A DNA stretch of 5,869 nucleotides. Origin: Holosporales bacterium. GTDB lineage: Bacteria; Pseudomonadota; Alphaproteobacteria; RUG11792. Below, one piece after another: positions 1 to 5,781 of this stretch. Each line of letters opens with the position of its first letter. Within the stretch, counting starts at the first letter, position 1. A model generated the notes under the pieces. That model worked only from the letters and a program-made list of their open reading frames with translations, was not told the origin of the DNA and made no database searches. The stretch lies in the NCBI GenBank assembly GCA_031257415.1, contig JAIROR010000060.1, positions 1 to 5,869 of the forward strand, in the 5' to 3' direction. Made by a program: the position numbers and the translations under genes.

Positions 1-661
1 CTTTTCCTTCTCTTACATCATTCCACCAATCTCCTTCATACTTATCTCCATTTACATACGTCATCTTTCCTTTTCCTTCTCTTACATCATTCTTCCAATC
101 TCCTTCATACTTATCTCCATTTACCCATGTAAATTTAACTTTTCCTGCTCTTTTATCATTCTTCCAATCTCCTTCATATACATTTCCATTTACACATGTA
201 AATTTACCTTTTCCTTCTTTTACATCATTCTTCCAATCTCCTTCATATACATCTCCACTTGCTAATACTAACTTACCTTTTCCTTCTCTTACATCATTCT
301 TCCAGTCTCCTTCATACACATCTCCATTTATCCATATAAATTTACCTTTTCCTTCTCTTACATCATTCTTCCAATCTCCTTCATATATATTGCCATTTGC
401 TAATACTAATTTACCTTTCCCTTCTCTATCCCCCATCTTCCAATCTCCTTCATATACTGTTCCATCTTCCCATACATACCTACCTTTTCCTTCTTTTGCA
501 TTATTCTTCCAATCTCCTTCGTATACATTCCCCTCTACGTATACAATCTTTCCTTTTCCATCTTTCTCATCATTCTTCCAATCTCCTTCATATACATCTC
601 CATCTCCCCATACAAACTTTCCCTTTCCATCTTTCTCATTATTCTTCCAATCTCCTTCATA
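1..661 (-). repeat. 69-bp tandem repeat array encoding MORN units
   Basis: There are nine full copies and one partial copy of a 69-bp unit, in frame (23 codons) inside the exported MORN gene. On the plus strand the recurring core is ATTCTTCCAATCTCCTTCAT. Copies in about 1-420 are nearly identical. Copies in about 420-661, which are N-terminal in the protein, differ more (EKDGKGK or AKEGKGR instead of VREGKGK). This gradient suggests recent duplication or homogenisation of the C-terminal copies. Confidence 0.9.
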
Positions 662-850
662 TATATTTCCATATGGGTATACCACCATTGCTCTTCCTCC
701 TCCTAAATCAGTAATTTGGACATATAATTTTCCTCCCTCCCTATGATCTATTATTCCTTCAATACAATCACTTATGGACAGCGACTCATCAGCACTTGCG
801 TATGCCGGCACTATTGCTATTGCCGCAACCAAAAACACTTTCCTAATCAT
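1..850 (-). CDS. Exported MORN-repeat protein (3' end beyond window)
   Basis: The frame is open from an ATG at 850 to the left edge: 283 codons with no stop, so the C-terminus is missing. Residues 1-20 form a Sec signal peptide: MIRK, a hydrophobic stretch VFLVAAIAIV, then PAYASA, with cleavage likely after A18 or A20. Residues 21-63 are a short N-terminal part containing one Cys (C29). From Y64 there are nine complete 23-residue repeats and the start of a tenth, each beginning YEGDWKN and carrying EGKGK, the MORN pattern. MORN repeats form beta-hairpin arrays that bind proteins or lipids; no enzyme domain is visible. Repeat 7 has Cys for the usual Trp (FTCVNG) and repeat 8 loses a Gly (AGKVK). 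The start is supported by GGTGGTGA just upstream and by a promoter at 894-922. The product should be periplasmic, surface or secreted. Its role is unknown; a host-interaction role is only inference. Confidence 0.88.
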   Translation of the reverse strand, partial: MIRKVFLVAAIAIVPAYASADESLSISDCIEGIIDHREGGKLYVQITDLGGGRAMVVYPYGNIYEGDWKNNEKDGKGKFVWGDGDVYEGDWKNDEKDGKGKIVYVEGNVYEGDWKNNAKEGKGRYVWEDGTVYEGDWKMGDREGKGKLVLANGNIYEGDWKNDVREGKGKFIWINGDVYEGDWKNDVREGKGKLVLASGDVYEGDWKNDVKEGKGKFTCVNGNVYEGDWKNDKRAGKVKFTWVNGDKYEGDWKNDVREGKGKMTYVNGDKYEGDWWNDVREGK

Positions 851-893
851 AATTCACCACCCATAAAATAAAAACACAAACTAACTTAATTAA

Positions 894-922
894 AGGATAC
901 AACATAATGCAATACCCGTCAA
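894..922 (-). promoter_or_regulatory. Promoter for the MORN-repeat gene
   Basis: On the minus strand a -35 box TTGACG (917-922, 5/6 to consensus) is followed by a 17-base spacer and a -10 box TATCCT (894-899, 4/6). Transcription would start near 887, giving a leader of about 37 nt with GGTGGTGA just before the ATG at 850. It matches sigma-70 type spacing exactly; no operator was recognised. Confidence 0.6.
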
Positions 923-1311
923 GCATTTATTATTTTATATCCCATCCGCTAAGTTTTATGTTGCAATACAACTTCAATTGTGGCAGTATACCCAATCATC
1001 AAGAGATTGTGGTTTTTTCCGGACAAGGAGTATCCATAGGAGTATCCATAGAAGTTTATCCAAAATACCAATGGCAATTTAACTCCTCTCCGGCAATCTT
1101 TGTAGTGTTTGGGACTGTTGGATAGTCCTTCACGTCGGCCGTTTTGCAGAGCATCTATTCTGTCAAATAATCTCTTTTACTATAACAAAAACGTTTTGCT
1201 AGAAATATTCACCATTCAAAAATTGATGCTCACACTCGCAACCGGGGGGCATTCAACAGTCTCTGTCTGGGTGGCAGCACACCACCTTGAAATCATACGT
1301 TTTTAAAATTC
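923..1311. other. Intergenic region without a supported gene
   Basis: This stretch separates mtaB from the MORN promoter. I see no RNA gene and no convincing rho-independent terminator for the upstream operon. The best hairpin, GGTGG/CCACC with a 7-base loop at 1271-1287, has no T-run. On the minus strand, two overlapping frames stay open between about 960 and 1200. One gives a 32-codon ORF (1056-1154, containing VKDYPTVPNTTKIAGEEL) with no good ribosome site. It could be a decayed coding fragment. Plus-strand frames at 907-1125 and 1109-1306 show no signs of being genes. Confidence 0.5.
1027..1050. repeat. Perfect 12-bp tandem duplication
   Basis: GGAGTATCCATA occurs twice back to back (1027-1038 and 1039-1050), followed by a degenerate third copy (GAAGTTTATCCA). 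It lies in the intergenic region upstream of the MORN promoter. No function is apparent. Confidence 0.8.
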
Positions 1312-2541
1312 TTAACCTACTCTTCCGACCAACTCGTTCCCGTCGACGAATTCAATCAGGGAATGTTTAACGACATCTCCCTCTTTTGCTCCGCCTGTGT
1401 TTTTTGCCCTGATCGAGATAAAGTGATCTGTCTTGCCGTGTATTATTCCATCACTTTCTTTTTCGACTATAAAATTATCAGTTTTGCCAACAAAGCTATT
1501 TAGGAGTAATTTATAAACAACCTTTCCTTTCATACGCAACCGCCCTGCCCTACTCCTTATAATTTCGCGGGGAAGCTGGATAAAACTTGCCGCAATCGTG
1601 CCGGCCCTAACAGAATATGGGAAAACGTGAAGAAAAGAGATGCCTGCTTCATCAACAATACTTATAGTATTTTCAAACATTTCTTCTGATTCTCCTGGGA
1701 ATCCAGCTATAAAATCACTACCAAATACAATATCTTCTCTTTTTTCCTTTATCGTGTTGCAAAGTTTTATTACCTCAGCCCTAGTATGACGCCTTCTCAT
1801 AAGTCGCAGTATGTGGTCATCGCCAGATTGAATGCTGAGATGAAGATGCGGCAAAATTCTTTGTTCTTCCATTATCAATTCTGTTAATTTTGCAGTTATT
1901 CCGTGAGGATCAAGTGAAGAAATCCTTATTCTTTCCAAAACCGGAAATTTCTCAAGAACACTTATCAAAACATCTGCGAGCTCGATCTTTTCTTCCAGAT
2001 CTTTTCCATACGACGTGATATCGACTCCTGAAAAAACTATTTCGCTCAGCCCAGAATCAAGCAAGTTCTCGATGTGATTATGAATAATTTTCAGCGGCAA
2101 ACTTCTAGGTTTTCCTCTTGTGAACGGAACAATACAGAAAGTGCAATAGTTATCACATCCGTTTTGAATTTGGAGAAATCCTCTGGCTTTACCATCGAAT
2201 AGTGATTCATTTTTTCCTGAGAAAGTATCGGCACTTTCATAATCTCTTTTCATATCATTATCGATTATTTTATGAACACCTTTCAATTCTGAAAAATATT
2301 CGCGTTCAGTGTGAACTGCGCATCCGGAAACTATTACTTTGGCTTCCGGATGTTCTCTAAGGCATTTCCTAACGGCTTGCTTGGATTGCCTTTCCGCTTC
2401 ATGGGTAACGCAACAAGTGTTTATAATAATAACTTCATCTCCCTCAGAAAACTCTTCAGAAAGCGAAGATTTCAACACTTCTGATTCATAAAAGTTCAGT
2501 CTGCAACCGAGGGTTATTGTATTAATCTTCTTCGCTGGCAT
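1312..2541 (-). CDS. mtaB: tRNA t6A37 methylthiotransferase MtaB
   Basis: This radical-SAM enzyme adds a methylthio group to N6-threonylcarbamoyladenosine at position 37 of tRNAs that read ANN codons, giving ms2t6A. The protein is 409 residues, normal for the family. The N-terminal domain (about 1-115) has the three cysteines expected for the auxiliary [4Fe-4S] cluster: C13 in TLGCRLN, C43 in NTCCVT and C74 in VSGCAV. The radical-SAM motif CDNYCTFC supplies C129, C133 and C136, followed by PFTRGKPRS. The last ~65 residues look like the TRAM RNA-binding domain. TLGCRLN near the start and the overall length fit MtaB better than MiaB. I chose the ATG at 2541 because AGGA lies five bases upstream and the MtaB N-terminal motif follows directly. 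The frame extends upstream to 2583, but those codons lie inside the transporter gene. It overlaps the transporter end by 20 bases, so it is probably co-transcribed and translationally coupled. Confidence 0.93.
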   Translation of the reverse strand: MPAKKINTITLGCRLNFYESEVLKSSLSEEFSEGDEVIIINTCCVTHEAERQSKQAVRKCLREHPEAKVIVSGCAVHTEREYFSELKGVHKIIDNDMKRDYESADTFSGKNESLFDGKARGFLQIQNGCDNYCTFCIVPFTRGKPRSLPLKIIHNHIENLLDSGLSEIVFSGVDITSYGKDLEEKIELADVLISVLEKFPVLERIRISSLDPHGITAKLTELIMEEQRILPHLHLSIQSGDDHILRLMRRRHTRAEVIKLCNTIKEKREDIVFGSDFIAGFPGESEEMFENTISIVDEAGISFLHVFPYSVRAGTIAASFIQLPREIIRSRAGRLRMKGKVVYKLLLNSFVGKTDNFIVEKESDGIIHGKTDHFISIRAKNTGGAKEGDVVKHSLIEFVDGNELVGRVG

Positions 2542-3882
2542 CCAAGTCCTGTTCCTTGTCTGTGAGAGCCTTAGACCTTGCATTCCACGTTAACGAAAAC
2601 AAAACGGCACTCAACAGAGCGGCAGCAATCGCACAATAGAATACACCACTCCAACCATATTTATCAGCAACAAATCCAGCTCCCCAACCCGCAAGGGCAG
2701 AACCTGCATAGCCGAAAGTTCCTGTAAGACCGGAAGCAGTCGCCGCTGCTTTCTTAGAGGCGAAATCAGAAGCCGCAACCCCGGCAAGCAGCTGAGGCCC
2801 CGATATAAAGAATCCCATAAATACCATGCATATTGTGCTTAATACACTTCCTGAAACAAAAATAAAAGCACCGATAGTAACGGCAAGCAAAAGCATATAG
2901 GATACTGATACTGGACCTCTTCTTCCTTTGAAAACCTTATCGGAAATAATACCGGCACAAAACCCTCCGAGCATTGCTGCAAAATCAAACATAACAAGCT
3001 GGAACCCGACACCAGTAAACGAGCTACCTTTAAATTCCAACAAGAAAGTTGGGCCCCAATAGAAAATCGACATTCTGCATATATAAACAAAAAAGTTAGC
3101 AAAAGCGACATACCAAACGAGCTTGTTACCCAGCGCCATCACTATGGTCTCTTTATACGAAAGCTTCTCCTCATCATCGTTCCACTTCTTTGAGCTTTCA
3201 GCTGCAGAGGCCAGCCCAGTCATTTTTTCAACGCTCGGAAGCTTCAGTGATTCAGGAGTATCTCGAAGCCTATTAAACAACAGGACCGCTATTCCCATTG
3301 ATATTATTCCAGGAATATAAAATATAAATCTCCAGCCAAAGTTTTGAAGTAAAAATGGGGCCAAGGCAGCAACAGCCGCACTTCCTATTTGCTGAGAGGT
3401 GTTCCAGAGTGCCCACCTGGTTCCTATCTCAACTGGGCTAAACCAGTGGGTCAGCATCCTTGCGCACGGAGGCCACCCCATTGACTGGAAGCAATGATTA
3501 AGAGCTCCAAAGGCAATGAACAGAGTTATAGCAGAACTAAAACCAAGACAAATATTCATAATGGCGGACATAAAGGGCCTATCACCATTATATACCTGGC
3601 GCTATACCTATCTCCAAGAAGGCCAAACAAACCCTTCCCAACGCCGTATAGGACCGCTCCTATCGTGAGCACCATCCCTATATCCTGCTTTGTATACCCG
3701 AATTCAGAACATATCGACGGTATAGCAAACGAAAAATTCTGACGAACCAAATAAAACGCGGCATAGCCAAGCATAATCGAGTACATCGTCCTAAATCGCC
3801 AGTAACTAAACACTTTCGTGCAGCTATCTGAATATGCATGAACTGGTTTACTACCATTTTTGGTGTTCTTTCTTGTTGCCAT
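2522..3882 (-). pseudogene. GlpT/UhpC-like organophosphate:phosphate antiporter, interrupted by a one-base frameshift
   Basis: This is an MFS transporter of the OPA family, which exchanges glycerol-3-phosphate or hexose phosphates for phosphate across the inner membrane. It lies in two frames: 3882-3556 (108 codons, stop TGA) and 3571-2522. Joined at CCCTTTA (3571-3577), they give 453 residues, matching E. coli GlpT (452). Visible family features are YLVRQNFSFAIP with R47 (GlpT R45), GDRYSAR after TM3, GWPPCARML, WALWNT, RDTPES, NKLVWY and VYICR with R270 (GlpT R269). Both substrate-phosphate arginines are kept. The residue matching GlpT H165 is Gln (WNTSQQIG). About 12 membrane segments are evident. 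GWPPC is GlpT-like and WALWNT is UhpC-like, so the substrate is open. It starts one base after the dnaA stop, with GGAG in the dnaA end as its ribosome site. Sequence beyond the break is well preserved, so the lesion is recent, is a sequencing error, or is bypassed by -1 frameshifting. Confidence 0.85.
3571..3577 (-). other. CCCTTTA heptamer at the frame break (possible -1 slippery site)
   Basis: Read in the upstream frame, the mRNA is GGC CCT TTA, so the heptamer C-CCT-TTA has the X-XXY-YYZ form of -1 slippery sites. Slipping back one base after TTA makes the next codon ATG (3571-3569) and continues into the long downstream frame, giving ...VIGPLMSAIMN. This aligns without a gap to the GlpT-type segment. 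I see no clear downstream stimulatory hairpin. An AGG six bases before the same ATG could instead permit re-initiation. Confidence 0.45.
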
Positions 3883-3883
3883 A

Positions 3884-5242
3884 CTAGCTCTCCAAAACCT
3901 TTGCCAAAATTTCCAAATCCGCCGAGAATTCCCTATCTTCAGCCATCATCCCCTTCACCTTTTTAACGGCGTGAATAACGGTGGCGTGGTCCCTATCCCC
4001 GAAATTCTTTCCTATTTCGGGAAGCGACTTCGTTGTCAGTTGCTTAGCCAAATACATGGCCGTGTGCCTCGCTTTCGATATATTCTTGTGCCTTTTGGCA
4101 GACTTCATATCAGACAACTTCACTCCAAAGTACTCACAGACCTTCCTTTGAATAACATCTATTGTAATAAATTTTTCATTGGATCGCAAGAGATCTTTTA
4201 GAACTTCCTGCGCTATGTCTATGCTTATTTCAATACCAACCAATGTAGCATGGGCAACAAGCCTGTTCAGGGCTCCTTCCAGCTCTCTGATATTCGACGT
4301 TATCTTGCAGGCCAAGAATTCAAGAACTTCATTGGCAACTGCGACAGAAAGCCTCTTTGCCTTTGATTGGAGAATACCAAGACGCAGCTCATATGTCGTC
4401 GGGTGAATATCCGCAACAAGCCCCCACCCAAGTCGCGATTTCAAGCGCTCTTCGAGAGCATCAAGATCTGATGGAGATTTATCAGCGGAAAGAACGATAA
4501 GCCTGTTATTGTCAACAAGCTCATTAAACGTGTGGAAAAACTCTTCTTGCGTCGACTCCTTCCCTCCTATGAACTGCACGTCATCTATCATCAATACATC
4601 AACATTTCTGAACAATTCTTTAAACGACATAGAACTCTTCGATCTTAAAGAATTGATAAACATATACATAAATTTTTCAGCTGATATATAAATAACCTTC
4701 TTTCGAGGATTGTTCTTTTTTATGTGCCAAGCAATTGCATGCATAAGATGCGTCTTTCCCAGTCCAACTCCCCCATATAAAAATAATGGATTGAATTGGA
4801 GAGTATCCCCGACTTCCGCCGCTCTCTTCGCGGCAGCATACGCAAATTCATTGGGCTTCCCAACGACAAAATTTTGAAACGTAAATCTTTTATCGAGATT
4901 GGAAATATCATCCTGGGAGGAGGCTGGTGGATGCTCCACCGGACGATCTGTTGAAAAATCGCTGCGGCTCTCTTCCAATTGCTCATCAAGCCGTATTCCC
5001 AGCCTTTCATCAATGCTGATGGAAAGATTCCTAATATCCGTTCCATGCGACTTGAATGCGTCCAGTATAACAGAAGCATATCTCGTTAAAACCGTATCCT
5101 TAATAAAGTTAGACGGAGCATTTAGACATGCAGTGTTGTTATCTATGCTCAAAAACGTCAGCCTGCTGAACCAGCTATTGAAGGAAGTTGCCCCTATCGC
5201 CTCCTTTATTTCGTTCTGAATTTCAGTCCATATCTGCTCCAT
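3884..5242 (-). CDS. dnaA: Chromosomal replication initiator DnaA
   Basis: DnaA is the ATP-dependent protein that binds DnaA boxes, opens the origin and loads the DnaB helicase; it acts in the cytoplasm and often represses its own gene. The protein is 452 residues. Domain I covers about 1-80 (EQIWTEIQNEIKEAIG, FNSWFSRL), with a short linker to about 115. The AAA+ domain starts at RFTFQNFVVG and has Walker A GGVGLGKTH (157-165), Walker B LMIDD (217-221) and a box VII arginine at R270 (LKSRLGWGL). Domain IV holds the DNA-binding signature GDRDHATVIHA (415-425). RELEGALNRLVAHA and TTYELRLGIL resemble alphaproteobacterial DnaA. I chose the ATG at 5242 over an in-frame GTG at 5269 because MEQIW is the usual N-terminus and GAGG lies five bases upstream. 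The GTG would put nine atypical residues in front. It is the first gene of a likely operon with the transporter and mtaB. The promoter lies about 300 bases upstream. Confidence 0.97.
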   Translation of the reverse strand: MEQIWTEIQNEIKEAIGATSFNSWFSRLTFLSIDNNTACLNAPSNFIKDTVLTRYASVILDAFKSHGTDIRNLSISIDERLGIRLDEQLEESRSDFSTDRPVEHPPASSQDDISNLDKRFTFQNFVVGKPNEFAYAAAKRAAEVGDTLQFNPLFLYGGVGLGKTHLMHAIAWHIKKNNPRKKVIYISAEKFMYMFINSLRSKSSMSFKELFRNVDVLMIDDVQFIGGKESTQEEFFHTFNELVDNNRLIVLSADKSPSDLDALEERLKSRLGWGLVADIHPTTYELRLGILQSKAKRLSVAVANEVLEFLACKITSNIRELEGALNRLVAHATLVGIEISIDIAQEVLKDLLRSNEKFITIDVIQRKVCEYFGVKLSDMKSAKRHKNISKARHTAMYLAKQLTTKSLPEIGKNFGDRDHATVIHAVKKVKGMMAEDREFSADLEILAKVLES

Positions 5243-5251
5243 ATCACCCTC
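5243..5251 (-). promoter_or_regulatory. dnaA ribosome binding site deciding the ATG start
   Basis: The mRNA reads GAGGGTGAT immediately before ATG, placing GAGG five bases from the start at 5242. The alternative GTG at 5269 has no comparable purine-rich site at the right distance (GCATTGGTAA precedes it). Confidence 0.6.
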
Positions 5252-5264
5252 ACTTAATCCGCCA

Positions 5265-5303
5265 GCCACTTACCAATGCCACTTACCAACTCCATTTACC
5301 CAT
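5265..5303. repeat. Three 13-bp tandem units before dnaA
   Basis: GCCACTTACCAAT (5265-5277) and GCCACTTACCAAC (5278-5290) share 12 identical bases. They are followed by a weaker third unit, TCCATTTACCCAT (5291-5303). The array starts 23 bases upstream of the dnaA ATG. The units are not close to the TTWTNCACA DnaA box. Confidence 0.65.
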
Positions 5304-5332
5304 CAACCACCGAACTTCTCCTACATCACTTT

Positions 5333-5362
5333 TAGGGAAGTTTCCCTAGAGAAGATTCTCTA
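5333..5362. repeat. Twin 16-bp palindromes sharing a TA
   Basis: TAGGGAAGTTTCCCTA (5333-5348) and TAGAGAAGATTCTCTA (5347-5362) each have perfect 7-base arms around two central bases. They overlap by the dinucleotide TA. Their centres are 14 bases apart. In the dnaA leader RNA they could form two small adjacent hairpins. In DNA they resemble a pair of operator half-site dimers. No regulator family was recognised. Confidence 0.75.
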
Positions 5363-5413
5363 CATCCGCACACCTGCTCTACACACACCTGCTCTACACA
5401 CACCTGCTCTCAT
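5360..5413 (-). other. Small leader ORF encoding RAGVC repeats
   Basis: An ATG at 5413 opens 17 codons ending at TAG (5360-5362). Because the 15-bp tandem repeat is a multiple of three, it encodes RAGVC, RAGVC and RAGV in tandem. The nearest Shine-Dalgarno-like AGGAG is about 13 bases from the ATG, too far for confidence. It may be an accident of the repeat. Confidence 0.2.
5371..5410. repeat. 15-bp tandem repeat, 2.7 copies
   Basis: CACCTGCTCTACACA is repeated exactly at 5371-5385 and 5386-5400 and continues as CACCTGCTCT (5401-5410). Each full unit contains CTCTACACA, which is two mismatches from TTWTNCACA, so at best a very weak DnaA box. It lies in the dnaA leader. Confidence 0.85.
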
Positions 5414-5435
5414 ATAACAACGCCAGCTCCTGCAT

Positions 5436-5501
5436 ACAACACTTCCACTACAAACCAGCGCCTCCCACCACAAACAACACTTCCACTACAAACCAGCGCC
5501 T
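5436..5501. repeat. 28-bp direct repeat with a 38-bp period
   Basis: A 28-bp sequence beginning ACAACACTTCC and ending ACCAGCGCCT occurs identically at 5436-5463 and 5474-5501, separated by 10 bases. On the dnaA sense strand both copies carry GGCGCTGG and are followed or preceded by further GG runs. Confidence 0.85.
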
Positions 5502-5519
5502 TCCACCTACCTGCGGCAT
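5448..5519 (-). other. Possible 23-codon dnaA leader ORF
   Basis: An ATG at 5519 lies about 20 bases after the predicted dnaA transcription start and opens a 23-codon frame (starting MPQVGGRRWF) that ends at TAG (5448-5450). A weak GGTGA sits six bases upstream. Most of it lies within the 28-bp direct repeats. It resembles no peptide I know and may be chance. Confidence 0.2.
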
Positions 5520-5546
5520 AACAGCTCACCACGGCGACCGCTACAG

Positions 5547-5575
5547 ATTATAATCTTTACTGCTGGATAAGGCAA
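5547..5575 (-). promoter_or_regulatory. dnaA: dnaA promoter with overlapping palindrome
   Basis: On the minus strand a perfect -10 box TATAAT (5547-5552) is preceded by a 17-base spacer and a -35 box TTGCCT (5570-5575, 4/6). The -10 lies inside a perfect 12-bp palindrome, AGATTATAATCT (5545-5556). The -35/spacer junction contains TTATCCAGC, which matches seven of nine bases of the DnaA box TTATCCACA and could serve autoregulation. The predicted start near 5540 leaves a leader of about 300 nt. Confidence 0.65.
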
Positions 5576-5642
5576 GATCAGAAGTTGAAGTGTACACTCA
5601 TTCCACATCGCAAACAGGATGATCGCAGTGATAACCCCAAAA

Positions 5643-5676
5643 GATTGACCCAGAAGACGACTTCCGATCGACTTCC
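5643..5676. repeat. Degenerate inverted copy of the 5819-5856 palindromic element
   Basis: This stretch resembles the reverse complement of 5821-5854, including an exact 10-base block GACCCAGAAG (5647-5656) matching CTTCTGGGTC at 5839-5848. The inner stem GAAG-ACGA-CTTC is kept and the outer arms are imperfect. It lies about 145 bp from the intact copy. Confidence 0.55.
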
Positions 5677-5724
5677 TTTCCCAAATCCAGCGCCCACAAA
5701 ATAATCAGCAAAACCAACCCAAAA

Positions 5725-5740
5725 TTAAGATTTTGTTAAC
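5725..5740. promoter_or_regulatory. CtrA-type binding site
   Basis: TTAAGATTTTGTTAAC matches TTAA-N7-TTAAC exactly, the consensus for the alphaproteobacterial cell-cycle regulator CtrA. It lies about 150 bases upstream of the dnaA -35 box, in an AT-rich segment between dnaA and the possible rightward gene. An A+T-rich motif of nine fixed bases can occur by chance. Confidence 0.4.
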
Positions 5741-5781
5741 TTTTCGGGGTTCAGTATTCAAGATACTACACTAATGATAAA

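Noticed and set aside
1..661. Regular repeats that might suggest a CRISPR array or non-coding satellite.
   Set aside because: The period is 69 bases, there are no unique spacers, and the minus strand is one continuous frame of MORN repeats behind a signal peptide.
390..746. Plus-strand open frames rich in Phe/Ser/Pro or Leu.
   Set aside because: They are the complement of the MORN array; the low-complexity composition simply mirrors the repeats.
907..1306. Two short plus-strand ORFs (907-1125 and 1109-1306).
   Set aside because: They have no ribosome site, no recognisable family and unconvincing composition. The first begins inside the predicted leftward promoter.
1260..1311. Terminator after mtaB.
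   Set aside because: Only a 5-bp stem (GGTGG/CCACC) without a following T-run was found.
2542..2583. Longer mtaB start at 2583.
   Set aside because: The extra 14 residues lie within the transporter gene and precede the normal MtaB N-terminus. The ATG at 2541 has AGGA at the right distance.
3494..4201. Plus-strand ORFs opposite the transporter and dnaA (for example 3494-3742 and 3860-4201).
   Set aside because: They are antisense to clearly conserved proteins and have no independent evidence.
5243..5269. GTG at 5269 as the dnaA start.
   Set aside because: It adds nine residues not typical of DnaA and lacks a ribosome site, whereas the ATG at 5242 has GAGG at five bases and gives the usual MEQIW start.
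5745..5775. tRNA T-arm-like GGTTCAGTATTC.
   Set aside because: No acceptor stem, anticodon arm or matching T-stem could be built around it.
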